Shown: positions 12,784 through 20,417 of the stretch, in pieces | How positions within the stretch are numbered: position 1 is the stretch's first letter | How the letters are laid out: each line of letters begins with the position of its first letter | Source of the DNA: Thermohalobaculum sp039185235 | GTDB taxonomy: Bacteria; Pseudomonadota; Alphaproteobacteria; Rhodobacterales; Rhodobacteraceae | DNA length: 20,417 nucleotides | NCBI GenBank assembly: GCA_039185235.1 | Contig: JBCDAS010000031.1 | Coordinates: forward strand, 1 to 20,417 | Direction of reading: 5' to 3' | The notes under the pieces: model-generated | The model's database searches: none | What the model was told of the DNA's origin: nothing | What the model saw: only the letters and a program-made list of their open reading frames with translations | Program-made: the position numbers and the translations under genes

Positions 12784-14850
12784 TCAGGCGACCCCAACGA
12801 GGCTGGGTTTGGCACCGGTTCCGATTTCCTCGAAGGACAGCACCGTGTTGCGGATGCCTTTGGCGTTCAAGACCGTGCGCAGGAAGCGCCGCCGCCGCGA
12901 CGTGGTGGCGATGATCGGTTGGCGCCCTTGTGCTGCGGCATCGGCGACTTTTTGGGCGACTGAAGTGGCCAGACGGTTGAACTCTGAAGGGGGCAGGGCG
13001 ACATCGGCGACCCCGTCCTCGGTTTCGCGGCTATGCTCGGTGAAAAGCTCCTCCCATTCCGGGCCAAGCTGGATCATCGGCAGCGAGCCATCGGGTTCGG
13101 CCGCATCGGCAACCAGTTGGAAGCCCATGCGGTGGCGCACATGCTCGGCGATCACTTCGGGCAATTGGCTGGCATGGCGCGCCTCGGCGATCGACTCGAG
13201 GATCAGCGGCAGATTGCGGATCGAGACACATTCACGCAGAAGCTCGCGCAGCACCCCTTGGAGCATGTCGATCGGCACTTTGTCGGGGATGAACTCATCG
13301 AGCAGGCGACGGTTCGCGGCGGCCCTTTGTGTGTCGGAGACGGCGGCGAACTCATCCAACAGTTTGCGCAGTGCACGGCGCGAGAAGAGGCGGGCGAAGT
13401 TCTCCTTGATGGTCTCGAGAAGATGGGTCGCGACCACTTCGATCGGCGTGATCACGGGCAGGCCGGTGAGCGCCGCGCTCTCCTGATCCTCGGGCGCGAT
13501 CCAACGGGCCGGGGCGCCATAGACGGGTTCTTTGACATCATCGCCAGGCGGTGCCAAAGCGTTGTCATCGTTCAGGAGCACCAGGCGGCGGTTCATATCG
13601 AGGGCGGCGCGGGCAAGCTCCACCCCTTGGATCTTGATCACATAGGTGCCCTCGGGCAGGCCCACATCATCGGTGAGCCGGATCTCGGGGATCACGATGC
13701 CGTAGAGCCCAACGATGTGGTTGCGCATATTGGTGATGCGGTTGGAGAGGCCCGAGGCTTCGTCCATCACCGCGTTCACCATGTCGGAGGAGAACTCCAC
13801 ATGGATCTCATCGAGATCGAGCAGATCGCCCAGGGTCTGGCTCGCCAGATCGGGTTTGTCGATCAGATCTTCGGCTTGGGTCTCAGCTTCCTCCGGCGGG
13901 CGGCTTGCGACCCAGGAGGCGGTGCCGAGCACGGCGCTGCCAACCAGGAAAGGGATCATCGGCAGACCGGGGACCAAGGCCAGGAGCGCCATCACGGCGG
14001 CCACGGTCGCAAGCGCGCCGGGGAAGCTGCCAAGCTGGTTGATCAGCGCCTGATCGGTCGAGCCGAGAAGGCCGCCTTTGGACAGCAAGAGCGCCGCGGC
14101 AATCGAGAGGATCACGGCCGGGATCTGGTTCACCAGACCATCCCCAACCGTGAGAATGGCATAGGTTTCGAAAGCTTGGCCGAGCGGCATGTCATGGACC
14201 ATGATGCCCATGATCATGCCAACAACCAGATTGAGGAGCGTGATCAGGAGCCCTGCCACCGCATCGCCTTTGACAAATTTGGAAGCCCCGTCGAGGGAGC
14301 CGAAGAAGGTCGTCTCATCCTGTTCGAGTTTGCGCCTGGCGCGGGCTTCTTCGTGGTTGATCGCGCCCGCGGCCATGTCACTGTCGATGGCAAGCTGTTT
14401 GCCGGGCATCCCGTCAAGGGCAAACCGCGCGCCAACTTCGGCCATGCGGCCCGCACCTTTGGTGATCACGATGAAGTTCACGATCAAGAGGACGCCAAAG
14501 ACGACCAGGCCCAGGAAGATCGATCCGCCCATCACGAAATTTGCAAATCCCTCAATCACTTCGCCAGCGGCATGGGTGCCGTTATGCCCCTCACCGATGA
14601 TCAGCTTGGTCGAGGAGATATTGAGTGAGAGGCGCAACATCAGGGACGCCAGCAAAACCGTTGGAAAGGCGGAGAAATCCAAGGGTCGCTGTATGAAAAG
14701 CGTATTGGTGAAGACCAGGATTGCCAGCGCAAATGAGACCATCAGACCAAGATCCAGAATGAAGGCCGGCACCGGCAGGATCATCATTACGATGATCGCC
14801 ATCAGGGCGAGCGCGAGGAGGATCGTGGGTTGGTAGAGGCGCGAGGTCAT
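12784..14850 (-). CDS. flhA: Flagellar export gate protein FlhA
   Basis: FlhA is the largest export-gate protein; it couples proton flow to export and its cytoplasmic ring docks substrates and chaperones. The 688-aa length is normal. The N-terminal half (about 1-330) holds the TM helices with the conserved FPTVLLASLMLRLSLNISST region and the cytoplasmic-loop segment beginning KGAGRMAEVGARFALDGMPG. The C-terminal half (about 350-688) is the soluble domain, with LPEGTYVIKIQGVE and LLDEFIPDKVPIDML. The ATG sits in an ATGA overlap with the end of the transglycosylase gene, and fliR follows three bases after the stop. Confidence 0.98.
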   Translation of the reverse strand: MTSRLYQPTILLALALMAIIVMMILPVPAFILDLGLMVSFALAILVFTNTLFIQRPLDFSAFPTVLLASLMLRLSLNISSTKLIIGEGHNGTHAAGEVIEGFANFVMGGSIFLGLVVFGVLLIVNFIVITKGAGRMAEVGARFALDGMPGKQLAIDSDMAAGAINHEEARARRKLEQDETTFFGSLDGASKFVKGDAVAGLLITLLNLVVGMIMGIMVHDMPLGQAFETYAILTVGDGLVNQIPAVILSIAAALLLSKGGLLGSTDQALINQLGSFPGALATVAAVMALLALVPGLPMIPFLVGSAVLGTASWVASRPPEEAETQAEDLIDKPDLASQTLGDLLDLDEIHVEFSSDMVNAVMDEASGLSNRITNMRNHIVGLYGIVIPEIRLTDDVGLPEGTYVIKIQGVELARAALDMNRRLVLLNDDNALAPPGDDVKEPVYGAPARWIAPEDQESAALTGLPVITPIEVVATHLLETIKENFARLFSRRALRKLLDEFAAVSDTQRAAANRRLLDEFIPDKVPIDMLQGVLRELLRECVSIRNLPLILESIAEARHASQLPEVIAEHVRHRMGFQLVADAAEPDGSLPMIQLGPEWEELFTEHSRETEDGVADVALPPSEFNRLATSVAQKVADAAAQGRQPIIATTSRRRRFLRTVLNAKGIRNTVLSFEEIGTGAKPSLVGVA

Positions 14851-15563
14851 TGGTCGATCCCGAACAGCGGCTTAGCCCGGGTCAGCAGGCTTTTACCATT
14901 GTCAAAAGCGGTCAGCGCCACACCGCCAAGGGGCGCATGCTGGGGGGTTGAAAGCCGCACGCCGAGGCCCGCGATCAGCACGCCGGGCTCCTCTGGCGGT
15001 TGGTCTTGCGGCGGCGCGGGTGCGGGGTCGACCGGTGTGAGGTTGGCCAGAATCCGCTGGAACCGACCGGTGTATTTCGCGGCGAGATCGGGGGTTCGGG
15101 AGTGGTATTTGCCAACCGCACGGGTCCAGTCCCCCCCCTCGGCCTTTAGATCTTTGAGGAAACGCGCGGCGTAGTCGGCGTTGAGATCCTGGTCAAACAT
15201 GGTCTCGATCGAGTCGAACGCCTGCCCGTGCCAGCGGAAATTGATCTGAAAACAGCCCACATCGAAGGAGCGGGCGCCGCGGGCGTGATGATCGAGGGCA
15301 AAGCGCAGAGCCTCTGCCCGTGTGTCGAACCAGTGACCAGCGCCTTCCATATTGATCGTCCAAGGCCAGGGTTCGAGCTGGCCCTCCCGCGGGCGACCGG
15401 TCTCGGTCCGGGTCAGGGCGCGCATGATTTCAAAGGGCACGTCGTGGCGGGCGCTGGCGCCGCGCGCGGCATGGTCGCAGATCTGATCGCGTGGGGTTGT
15501 GGTGTGATGCGCAAAGCCGGGTGCTGCGGCGATCAGGGCCAGAATCAGGAGCACAGCACGCAT
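14847..15563 (-). CDS. sltF: Flagellar-cluster lytic transglycosylase, SltF-like
   Basis: The product is a 238-aa exported peptidoglycan hydrolase. Residues 1-18 form a signal peptide (ending GFA). An SLT-type domain follows with the probable catalytic Glu54 in TRTETGR, the PWPWTINMEG segment, DVGCFQIN (101-108) and KYHSRTP. A Pro-rich stretch after residue 176 leads to a C-terminal tail of about 50 residues. In Rhodobacter sphaeroides SltF opens the wall for the flagellar rod because FlgJ there lacks a muramidase domain. The same need would explain the position of this gene between fliQ and flhA. Its start is one base after the fliQ stop and its stop overlaps flhA. The SLT family is sure; the SltF name rests on context and general resemblance. 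Confidence 0.85.
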   Translation of the reverse strand: MRAVLLILALIAAAPGFAHHTTTPRDQICDHAARGASARHDVPFEIMRALTRTETGRPREGQLEPWPWTINMEGAGHWFDTRAEALRFALDHHARGARSFDVGCFQINFRWHGQAFDSIETMFDQDLNADYAARFLKDLKAEGGDWTRAVGKYHSRTPDLAAKYTGRFQRILANLTPVDPAPAPPQDQPPEEPGVLIAGLGVRLSTPQHAPLGGVALTAFDNGKSLLTRAKPLFGIDQ

Positions 15564-15564
15564 C

Positions 15565-15831
15565 TCATCCCCCGCCGATGATCGGAATGATCTGATCCTG
15601 GTAGAGCCCCACCAAGAGGTTCGACATATAGCTGAGCGTCAGCCAGATCGTCAGCGCCACGGCGCCGAGTTTCGGGACGAAGGTGAGGGTCAGTTCCTGG
15701 ATCGAGGTAAGCGCTTGCAACAGGCCAATCACGATCCCGACGATCAGCGCGACTGCGAGCGTCGGGAACGCGACCATGAAGGTCAGCCACAGCATTTGCC
15801 GTGTGATATCCAGCAATTCTGCGCTGGTCAT
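15565..15831 (-). CDS. fliQ: Flagellar export gate protein FliQ
   Basis: The 88-aa protein is the standard length and consists of two long TM helices (about 15-38 and 52-74). Between them lies the conserved LLQALTSIQELTLTFVPK segment. It builds the helical export channel with FliP and FliR. The ATG at 15831 follows 21 bases after the fliE stop, and the transglycosylase gene starts one base after its own stop. Confidence 0.97.
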   Translation of the reverse strand: MTSAELLDITRQMLWLTFMVAFPTLAVALIVGIVIGLLQALTSIQELTLTFVPKLGAVALTIWLTLSYMSNLLVGLYQDQIIPIIGGG

Positions 15832-15852
15832 GACTTTGGCCCGGCCTCTCGG

Positions 15853-16161
15853 TCAGACCGGCATGCGCAGGATTTCCTGGTAAGCTTCGACGACCTTGTC
15901 GCGCACGGTAACAGCGGTTTGTACCGCCATCTCGGCGCTGGCCAGGGCGGCGACTACCGAATGAGGGTCGGCGCGGCCGACCATGCCCGACATCGCGGTC
16001 GTCTCGCCCGCGCGCAGGGTCTCGACAAAGCTCGCCGCCGTTCGGGCAAAGAGCTGCTGGCCCTCCTGCTGCGGGGGCGGTTGGGGGGCTGGGCCATTTG
16101 GCTTCAGCGCACCCTGCATCGTCTGGTAGAGCCGGGTGGCCAGGGTTGAGTTAAGCTCCAT
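15853..16161 (-). CDS. fliE: Flagellar hook-basal body protein FliE
   Basis: FliE joins the MS ring to the proximal rod and is an early export substrate. The 102-aa product shows the C-terminal pattern of the family: SVVAALASAEMAVQTAVTVRDKVVEAYQEILRM, split here between residues 70 and 100. The N-terminal third is variable and Pro/Gln-rich. A TTG directly before the ATG would extend it by one residue, but a strong AGGAGG five bases before the ATG at 16161 decides the start. It lies between flgC and fliQ in the same operon. Confidence 0.95.
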   Translation of the reverse strand: MELNSTLATRLYQTMQGALKPNGPAPQPPPQQEGQQLFARTAASFVETLRAGETTAMSGMVGRADPHSVVAALASAEMAVQTAVTVRDKVVEAYQEILRMPV

Positions 16162-16166
16162 CAAAA

Positions 16167-16172
16167 CCTCCT
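16167..16172 (-). promoter_or_regulatory. Ribosome-binding site deciding the fliE start
   Basis: AGGAGG on the minus strand lies five bases before the ATG at 16161, which favours this start over the adjoining TTG at 16164. Confidence 0.7.
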
Positions 16173-16204
16173 ATTTGACGTCGCGGGGGAGCAGACGCCG
16201 CTTC

Positions 16205-16594
16205 TCAGCGTCGCAAAAGATCAAAAAGTGAGTTCAGCATGCCGCGCGATTGGTCGAACATGCGTAGGCTGGCTTCGTAGCTGCGCCGGCTTTCGCGGGC
16301 ATCGGCCATCTCGACGATCAGATCGACATTCGAGCCGTTGTAGTAGCCATCGCTGCTGGCCATCGGATGGGCGGGATCATAGATCCGCTCGAGCTCTGAG
16401 CGATCGAGGCGCACTCGGCCCGGCACCACGGCGCGGGCATCCGATTGGCGGTGCACTTCCTCGAAGCTGATCGTCTTACGCCGATAACCCGGCGTGTCGA
16501 TATTGGCGATATTCTCCGAGATCAGACGCAGGCGGGTGGTCTGGGAATCCATCCCACTGGTCGCTGCGATCATGCTGCGCATCAAGTCGCTCAT
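16205..16594 (-). CDS. flgC: Flagellar proximal rod protein FlgC
   Basis: The 129-aa protein is one of the rod subunits that cross the periplasm. It has the flagellar rod N-terminal motif (LRLISENIANIDTPGYRRK), the FEEV segment, the NGSNVDLIVEMADARESRRSYEAS region of FlgC in two parts, and a C-terminal amphipathic helix. There is no cleavable signal, as expected for a type III export substrate. Start MSDLMRSMIAA is 12 bases after the flgB stop. fliE follows after a 43-base gap. Confidence 0.97.
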   Translation of the reverse strand: MSDLMRSMIAATSGMDSQTTRLRLISENIANIDTPGYRRKTISFEEVHRQSDARAVVPGRVRLDRSELERIYDPAHPMASSDGYYNGSNVDLIVEMADARESRRSYEASLRMFDQSRGMLNSLFDLLRR

Positions 16595-16606
16595 CTCTCA
16601 GCCCCC

Positions 16607-17035
16607 TTATCCGGTCCGGCCGAGGGTCGCGCGGAGCATACCCATGGATTTCTGCAGAATACCGAGCGCCATCTCGTGTTTGAGCCTAGCCTCAGCCGCG
16701 CGGCCGAGTTGGTCTTCGACCGCCACGGTGTTGCCATTGGGCGAATCGGCGCCGACTTGGCTGATCGCGAGCGCCTCCATCTGGCGCAAGCCAGCCAGAC
16801 CCGAGGCGTCCCGCTCAAAGCCCGTATGGCCGCCACGGGTTGCCACAGGTTTGAATGCGGTCGCGCGATCGGCCTCTCCCGGGGCACTATAGACTTCGGC
16901 AAAGGGGAGGACATCGCGGGCGCGATAGTTGGGGGTATCGGCATTGGCCACATTCTCTGTGATCAATGCCTGCCGTGTCGCCGCATGCCGGGTAAGGCTG
17001 CGCGCCATGTCAATTATGGTTAGCGGGTTCTCCAA
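16607..17035 (-). CDS. flgB: Flagellar proximal rod protein FlgB (TTG start)
   Basis: FlgB is the first rod subunit above FliE. The N-terminal export/rod motif (ITENVANADTPNYRARD) is at about residues 25-41, and the C-terminal helix holds LKHEMALGILQKSMGMLRATLG. I use a TTG at 17035, because a GGAG lies seven bases upstream and this gives about 24 residues before the motif, as in other FlgB proteins. The first ATG (17008) would remove nine residues of the terminal helix and has no clear ribosome-binding site. It is the first gene of the minus-strand flagellar operon and is divergent from fliI. Confidence 0.95.
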   Translation of the reverse strand: MENPLTIIDMARSLTRHAATRQALITENVANADTPNYRARDVLPFAEVYSAPGEADRATAFKPVATRGGHTGFERDASGLAGLRQMEALAISQVGADSPNGNTVAVEDQLGRAAEARLKHEMALGILQKSMGMLRATLGRTG

Positions 17036-17126
17036 CGGGGTTCTCCGTCCGGTTTCGCAAGGCTGTCTTAAGCATCAGATGTTTATGATCCGTAACTGAG
17101 GGAAGAATTTCCGAGGAGAGTACAGA
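17036..17126. promoter_or_regulatory. Divergent promoter region flgB / fliI
   Basis: These 91 bases must drive both fliI and the nine-gene flgB operon. A TATGAT at 17084-17089 resembles a -10 element for fliI, with no good -35 partner. GAGGAG about eight bases before the fliI ATG is a ribosome-binding site. I found no complete CtrA box (TTAA-N7-TTAA), sigma-54 or sigma-28 promoter; one TTAA half-site is at 17068-17071. Confidence 0.5.
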
Positions 17127-18452
17127 ATGGACCTGGCCCGGCTCGAAGCTGAATTGCGCGCGATCCCTGAAACCTGGCGCTGCGGGCGGGTGATTGCCGC
17201 TGATGGAGCCTCGATCACCGTGGCGGGATTGGGGGCGAAGGCGCGGATCGGCGATCAGGTGAAGTTAGCCTCCGACCCTTGGGTGGAAGGGCCAATCGGC
17301 GAGATCATCGCGCTTTCTGGCGGAGAGGCACGGGCAATGATCCTTGATCCCACGCAAGGCGTGGCGCTGGAGGATTTAGTCTGGTTGATCCCGGAGCCAG
17401 AGCTGAAACCCTGTGATGCTTGGGTTGGCCGGGTGATCGACGGGTTTGGGCAACCCTTGGACGACAAACCGCTGGCAATTGGGACTGATGCTGCCGATAT
17501 CCGGGCTGCGGCGCCACTCGCGACCCGGCGGGAGCGGTTGGGCGCCCAGGTTGCAACAGGTTTGGCGGTCACGGATACGCTGTTGCCACTGGCCAAAGGG
17601 CAGCGGATCGGGGTTTTCGCTGGCTCTGGCGTGGGCAAGTCACAGCTTTTGTCGGGGCTTGCACGGGGAATGGATGCGGACATCGTTGTCTTTGCCCTTA
17701 TCGGCGAACGGGGCCGCGACCTGATGGAGTTTCTGGAGCATGGATTGGGGCCCGAGGCGCGGGCCCGATCGGTGGTTGTCGCCGCAACCTCGGATCAATC
17801 GGCTTTGGTTCGGCGGCGGGCTTTGTGGTCGGCCATGGCGGTGGCGGAGTATTTCCGGGCCCAGGGCAAGCATGTCTTGATGATCGTCGATTCGCTGACC
17901 CGGTTTGCCGAGGCCCATCGCGAGATTGCGCTCACAGCTGGCGAGCCACCGACTTTGCGAGCCTTCCCGCCCTCGACCACCAATTTGATCGCAAGTCTGA
18001 CCGAGCGCGCGGGGCCTGGGGAAGCAGGGCAGGGGGCGATTACGGCGATCTTCTCGGTTTTGGTTGCCGGATCAGATATGGAGGAGCCCATCGCGGATAT
18101 CACGCGTGGGCTGTTGGATGGGCATCTGGTGCTGGAGCGAGAGATTGCCGAGCGCGGTCGGTTTCCGGCGATCGACGCGGTGCGCTCGGTCTCGCGGTCC
18201 TTACCCGGTGTGGTTGGAGAGAGCGAGTTGGCTTTGATCAATCGGGCGCGGGCTCTGCTCAGCACTTATGAGAAAGCGCGGCCTATGGTGCAGACCGGTC
18301 TCTACGTTGTGGGATCGGATCCACAGCTTGACGCCGCGATTGCGGCTTTTGATGATTTGGACGGGTTCATCGCGGAGAAGGCGCCGGGTGGACCGGTTGC
18401 GAGCTTCAAGCGGCTTGCGGCCCTGTTGGAGCCGCGCGCGCCGGACGCCTGA
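17127..18452 (+). CDS. fliI: Flagellar export ATPase FliI
   Basis: FliI is the hexameric ATPase, related to F1-beta, that works under the export gate with FliH and FliJ. The 441-aa chain has an N-terminal beta-barrel (about 1-95), the DGFGQPLD segment, the Walker A loop AGSGVGKS (165-172) and LIGERGRD (191-198). The Walker B motif VLMIVDSLTRFA has Asp255, and ERGRFPAID lies in the C-terminal domain. Length and motifs are normal and suggest an active enzyme. It is the only flagellar gene here on the plus strand, and it is convergent with flgI with one base between the stop codons. Confidence 0.97.
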   Translation: MDLARLEAELRAIPETWRCGRVIAADGASITVAGLGAKARIGDQVKLASDPWVEGPIGEIIALSGGEARAMILDPTQGVALEDLVWLIPEPELKPCDAWVGRVIDGFGQPLDDKPLAIGTDAADIRAAAPLATRRERLGAQVATGLAVTDTLLPLAKGQRIGVFAGSGVGKSQLLSGLARGMDADIVVFALIGERGRDLMEFLEHGLGPEARARSVVVAATSDQSALVRRRALWSAMAVAEYFRAQGKHVLMIVDSLTRFAEAHREIALTAGEPPTLRAFPPSTTNLIASLTERAGPGEAGQGAITAIFSVLVAGSDMEEPIADITRGLLDGHLVLEREIAERGRFPAIDAVRSVSRSLPGVVGESELALINRARALLSTYEKARPMVQTGLYVVGSDPQLDAAIAAFDDLDGFIAEKAPGGPVASFKRLAALLEPRAPDA

Positions 18453-18453
18453 T

Positions 18454-19560
18454 CTATTGCAGCACGAACTCGGCGTGAAGCGCGCCGGCGGCTTTGATCG
18501 CGCTTAGGATATCGATCATATCATTTGTCGAGACGCCGAGCGCGTTTAACCCCTCGACCAGGCTTGAGAGCGAGACTGTATCTTGCACGATGGCAAGCCC
18601 GGTTCCCTGCGCCTCCTCAATTTCCACATCGGTCCGGGGAACGACGACGGTTTCGCCCTCGCCAAATGGGCTCGGTTGGACCGCGATGGGCGTTTCCTGG
18701 ATCCGCAGCGTCAAATTGCCGTGGCTGATTGCGACCCGGCTGATCCGGACATCATCGCCAAGGACAATTGTGCCAGAGCGTTGGTCGACGACCACGCGGG
18801 CCTTGCGCTCGGTCCTCACGCGGATGTTCTCGATCTGGGCGATCAACTCCGCGGGTGAGCGCAGCGGGCTTCTCTGCAGGTCTAAAACCACGGTCCCAGA
18901 GTCCTGCATCACAGCAAGCTCGGTCCCGACGCGACGATTGATGCTGCCTGCAATCCTTGCGGCTGTGGTGAAGTCCGGCTCGCGGAGCGCGAGGCGGAGG
19001 GTCTCGAGCCGGGAGAGCTCAAAATTGATCTCCAATTCAACCCGCCCGCCATCGGGGATAACCCCTGCGGTTGGCACGCCTTGAGTGACGCGCGCGGCGA
19101 TGCCCTCGGCGGTGATACCGCCCGCGATGACCGACCCTTGTGCGACCGCGTAGATCTGTCCATCCGCCGCATTCAGCGGTGTCATGATCAGCGTGCCGCC
19201 CAAGAGACTGGTCGCATCGCCAATCGCCGAGACGGTCACATCGATCTCACTTCCAGCCCGGGCAAAGGGCGGAAGTTCAGCCGTGACCAAGACGGCGGCG
19301 ACATTGCGCGGGCGGAACTGCTCGCCGGTGACATTGATTCCCAGGCGCTCCAACAGATTGACCAGTGCTTCCTCGGTAAAGGGCGAATTTCTCAGCCCAT
19401 CGCCGGTGCCATCGAGACCGACCACAAGGCCATAGCCAACCAGGTCGTTCCCGCGCACCCCGTCGAAATCGACGACATCCTTGAGCCGAACTTCGGTGGC
19501 CTGAGCGGTCTGTGCCAAAAGGCCGATGAGGGCCAGGCAGGCGATGATCGTTCTGATCAT
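18454..19560 (-). CDS. flgI: Flagellar P-ring protein FlgI
   Basis: FlgI forms the peptidoglycan-level bushing around the rod and is exported by Sec. The 368-aa precursor has a signal peptide (residues 1-21, ending AQA) before TEVRLKDVVDFDGVR. The family motifs NDLVGYGLVVGLDGTGDG, LLGGTLIMTPLNAADGQIYA and VVVDQRSGTIVLGDDVRIS are present, along with a C-terminal LVEGLNALGVSTNDMIDIL segment. A weak AAGAGG site precedes the ATG at 19560. It lies 14 bases after the flgL stop, so the two are co-transcribed. FlgA, its usual periplasmic chaperone, is not seen. Confidence 0.97.
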   Translation of the reverse strand: MIRTIIACLALIGLLAQTAQATEVRLKDVVDFDGVRGNDLVGYGLVVGLDGTGDGLRNSPFTEEALVNLLERLGINVTGEQFRPRNVAAVLVTAELPPFARAGSEIDVTVSAIGDATSLLGGTLIMTPLNAADGQIYAVAQGSVIAGGITAEGIAARVTQGVPTAGVIPDGGRVELEINFELSRLETLRLALREPDFTTAARIAGSINRRVGTELAVMQDSGTVVLDLQRSPLRSPAELIAQIENIRVRTERKARVVVDQRSGTIVLGDDVRISRVAISHGNLTLRIQETPIAVQPSPFGEGETVVVPRTDVEIEEAQGTGLAIVQDTVSLSSLVEGLNALGVSTNDMIDILSAIKAAGALHAEFVLQ

Positions 19561-19574
19561 GAAGCCTCTTATAT

Positions 19575-20417
19575 TTATCGGATGAAGTTGTTCAGGTTCA
19601 GTTGCGAAAGCCGGGCGGTGATGGAGAACATGGTCTGGAGCTGGCGCTCCAAAGCCGTGAATTCGGTTGCGGCTTCGAACGGGTCGCGTTGGACGATGGC
19701 GTTCAAAGCTTGGTTCAGGAATGTCCGCTCGCCAGAGCTGCGAGTGCGGGCGACTTCGATGCGCTCTTCTGCCACTCCGAGCGCCGAGCGCAGATCGATC
19801 ACTTCCGGGGTGGCTGCGATTGCTGCCTGACCGGCGGCACCCAGAACCACGAGCCGGTTCGTGTCATTCGCCCCGGCATAGCTGCCCTCATTGCCGACAA
19901 CGGCCAGGGCGAGACTGGTCAAAACCCCGCGCAATTGTGGATCGTCGCCGCGCACTGCGTAGTCCAGTCGGGCGCCTTCGGCGAGTTCAACCCCCGCTAC
20001 GTCATTGGTCGAACCGACATAGCCAGTTGCCTCGAACCCGCCACCGGGGGCGAAGTAGCCCTCGACAATCGCAATCGCAGTTGTTGCATCCGGCGCCCCT
20101 GCAGTGAGGGTCTGGATTTCTGCGAGGATCTGGTCCGGGGGCGCAAGTGCTGCTTGATCCGTGGCGGCGCCCGCAAAGAGGGATCGGCCGCCAAACCGGG
20201 TGTTCAACGCGGAAACGACGGTTGCAAAGCTCGTTCGAGCAGATGCCGCTTTGCGCTCTGCCGAGGAGAGATCGTTGGTTTGGGTCGAGGCGAGCAAGTC
20301 GGGGCCGAAGGTCTCAATTGCACCTTGGACAACGCCCAGGGCGTCTTGCATGGTCTCGGCCCGCGAGCCTGAGACGTCGAGAATGCTTGATCGGCTGTCA
20401 TTGAGCGTCAGTGCGCG
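19575..20417 (-). CDS. flgL: Flagellar hook-filament junction protein FlgL (5' end outside window)
   Basis: The frame is open from 20417 to a TAA at 19575, giving the last 280 residues of the protein. The first visible residues (RALTLNDSRSSILDVSG) show that the gene continues beyond the right edge, so the internal ATG at 20351 is not the start. A helical stretch with a long central variable part ends in the flagellin-type C-terminal helix (LERQLQTMFSITARLSQLNL). This domain pattern, the size, and the position directly before flgI favour FlgL over flagellin. FlgL sits between the hook and the filament. The N-terminal flagellin domain is not in view. Confidence 0.85.
   Translation of the reverse strand, partial: RALTLNDSRSSILDVSGSRAETMQDALGVVQGAIETFGPDLLASTQTNDLSSAERKAASARTSFATVVSALNTRFGGRSLFAGAATDQAALAPPDQILAEIQTLTAGAPDATTAIAIVEGYFAPGGGFEATGYVGSTNDVAGVELAEGARLDYAVRGDDPQLRGVLTSLALAVVGNEGSYAGANDTNRLVVLGAAGQAAIAATPEVIDLRSALGVAEERIEVARTRSSGERTFLNQALNAIVQRDPFEAATEFTALERQLQTMFSITARLSQLNLNNFIR

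Noticed and set aside
13033..14628. A 531-codon plus-strand open frame opposite flhA
   Set aside because: Same reason: charged antisense composition opposite a certain membrane protein gene.
17068..17095. CtrA-type site upstream of fliI
   Set aside because: One TTAA half-site is present but there is no second TTAA seven bases on; a half-site alone is expected by chance.

Overview
The window looks like a chromosomal segment of an alphaproteobacterium, most likely Rhodobacterales (Roseobacter/Rhodobacter group). The grounds are high G+C, dense operons with 1-4 base overlaps, a TAXI-type TRAP transporter whose permease carries a C-terminal DUF3394 region, and a flagellar cluster that includes an SltF-type lytic transglycosylase. 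This placement rests on reading the proteins, not on a database search.

Region 1 (1-4226, minus strand) is a urease operon, transcribed ureD, ureA, accessory genes, ureB, accessory genes, ureC; ureC runs off the left edge. Between the urease genes sit a 3-TM protein of 175 aa, a 71-aa membrane protein, a lipoprotein of 136 aa in DNA of lower G+C, an AhpD/carboxymuconolactone-decarboxylase-like protein, and a 53-aa single-TM protein. Two further very short ORFs (26 and 44 aa) exactly fill the remaining gaps. From the 3-TM gene to the lipoprotein gene, five successive junctions are ATGA stop/start overlaps. This accessory set is the least explained part of the window.

Region 2 (4227-6560, plus strand) starts at a divergent intergenic region. 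It holds a beta-keto acid cleavage enzyme (BKACE, DUF849) and a class III aminotransferase, four bases apart. Together they suggest deamination of an amino compound to a beta-keto acid followed by acetyl-CoA-dependent cleavage; the substrate is unknown.

Region 3 (6561-10497, plus strand) opens with a 282-base intergenic stretch carrying a 16-bp perfect inverted repeat and a plausible sigma-70-type promoter. A TAXI-family TRAP solute receptor and a fused 4TM/12TM TRAP permease follow, separated by a perfect 12-bp hairpin. The transporter may feed region 2 or the nitrogen metabolism of region 1, but that is inference.

Region 4 (10494-20417) is a flagellar cluster. On the minus strand flgB-flgC-fliE-fliQ-sltF-flhA-fliR-flhB-(FliJ-like gene) form one compact operon, ending tail to tail with the TRAP permease gene on a shared CTAG. 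fliI lies alone on the plus strand, divergent from flgB and convergent with flgI (1 base between stop codons). flgI and flgL (5' end outside the window) are on the minus strand. These genes supply the export gate (FlhA, FlhB, FliQ, FliR), the export ATPase (FliI), rod and MS-ring junction parts (FlgB, FlgC, FliE), the P ring (FlgI), a hook-filament junction protein (FlgL) and the wall hydrolase for rod passage. No RNA genes, CRISPR arrays, insertion sequences or phage genes were seen.
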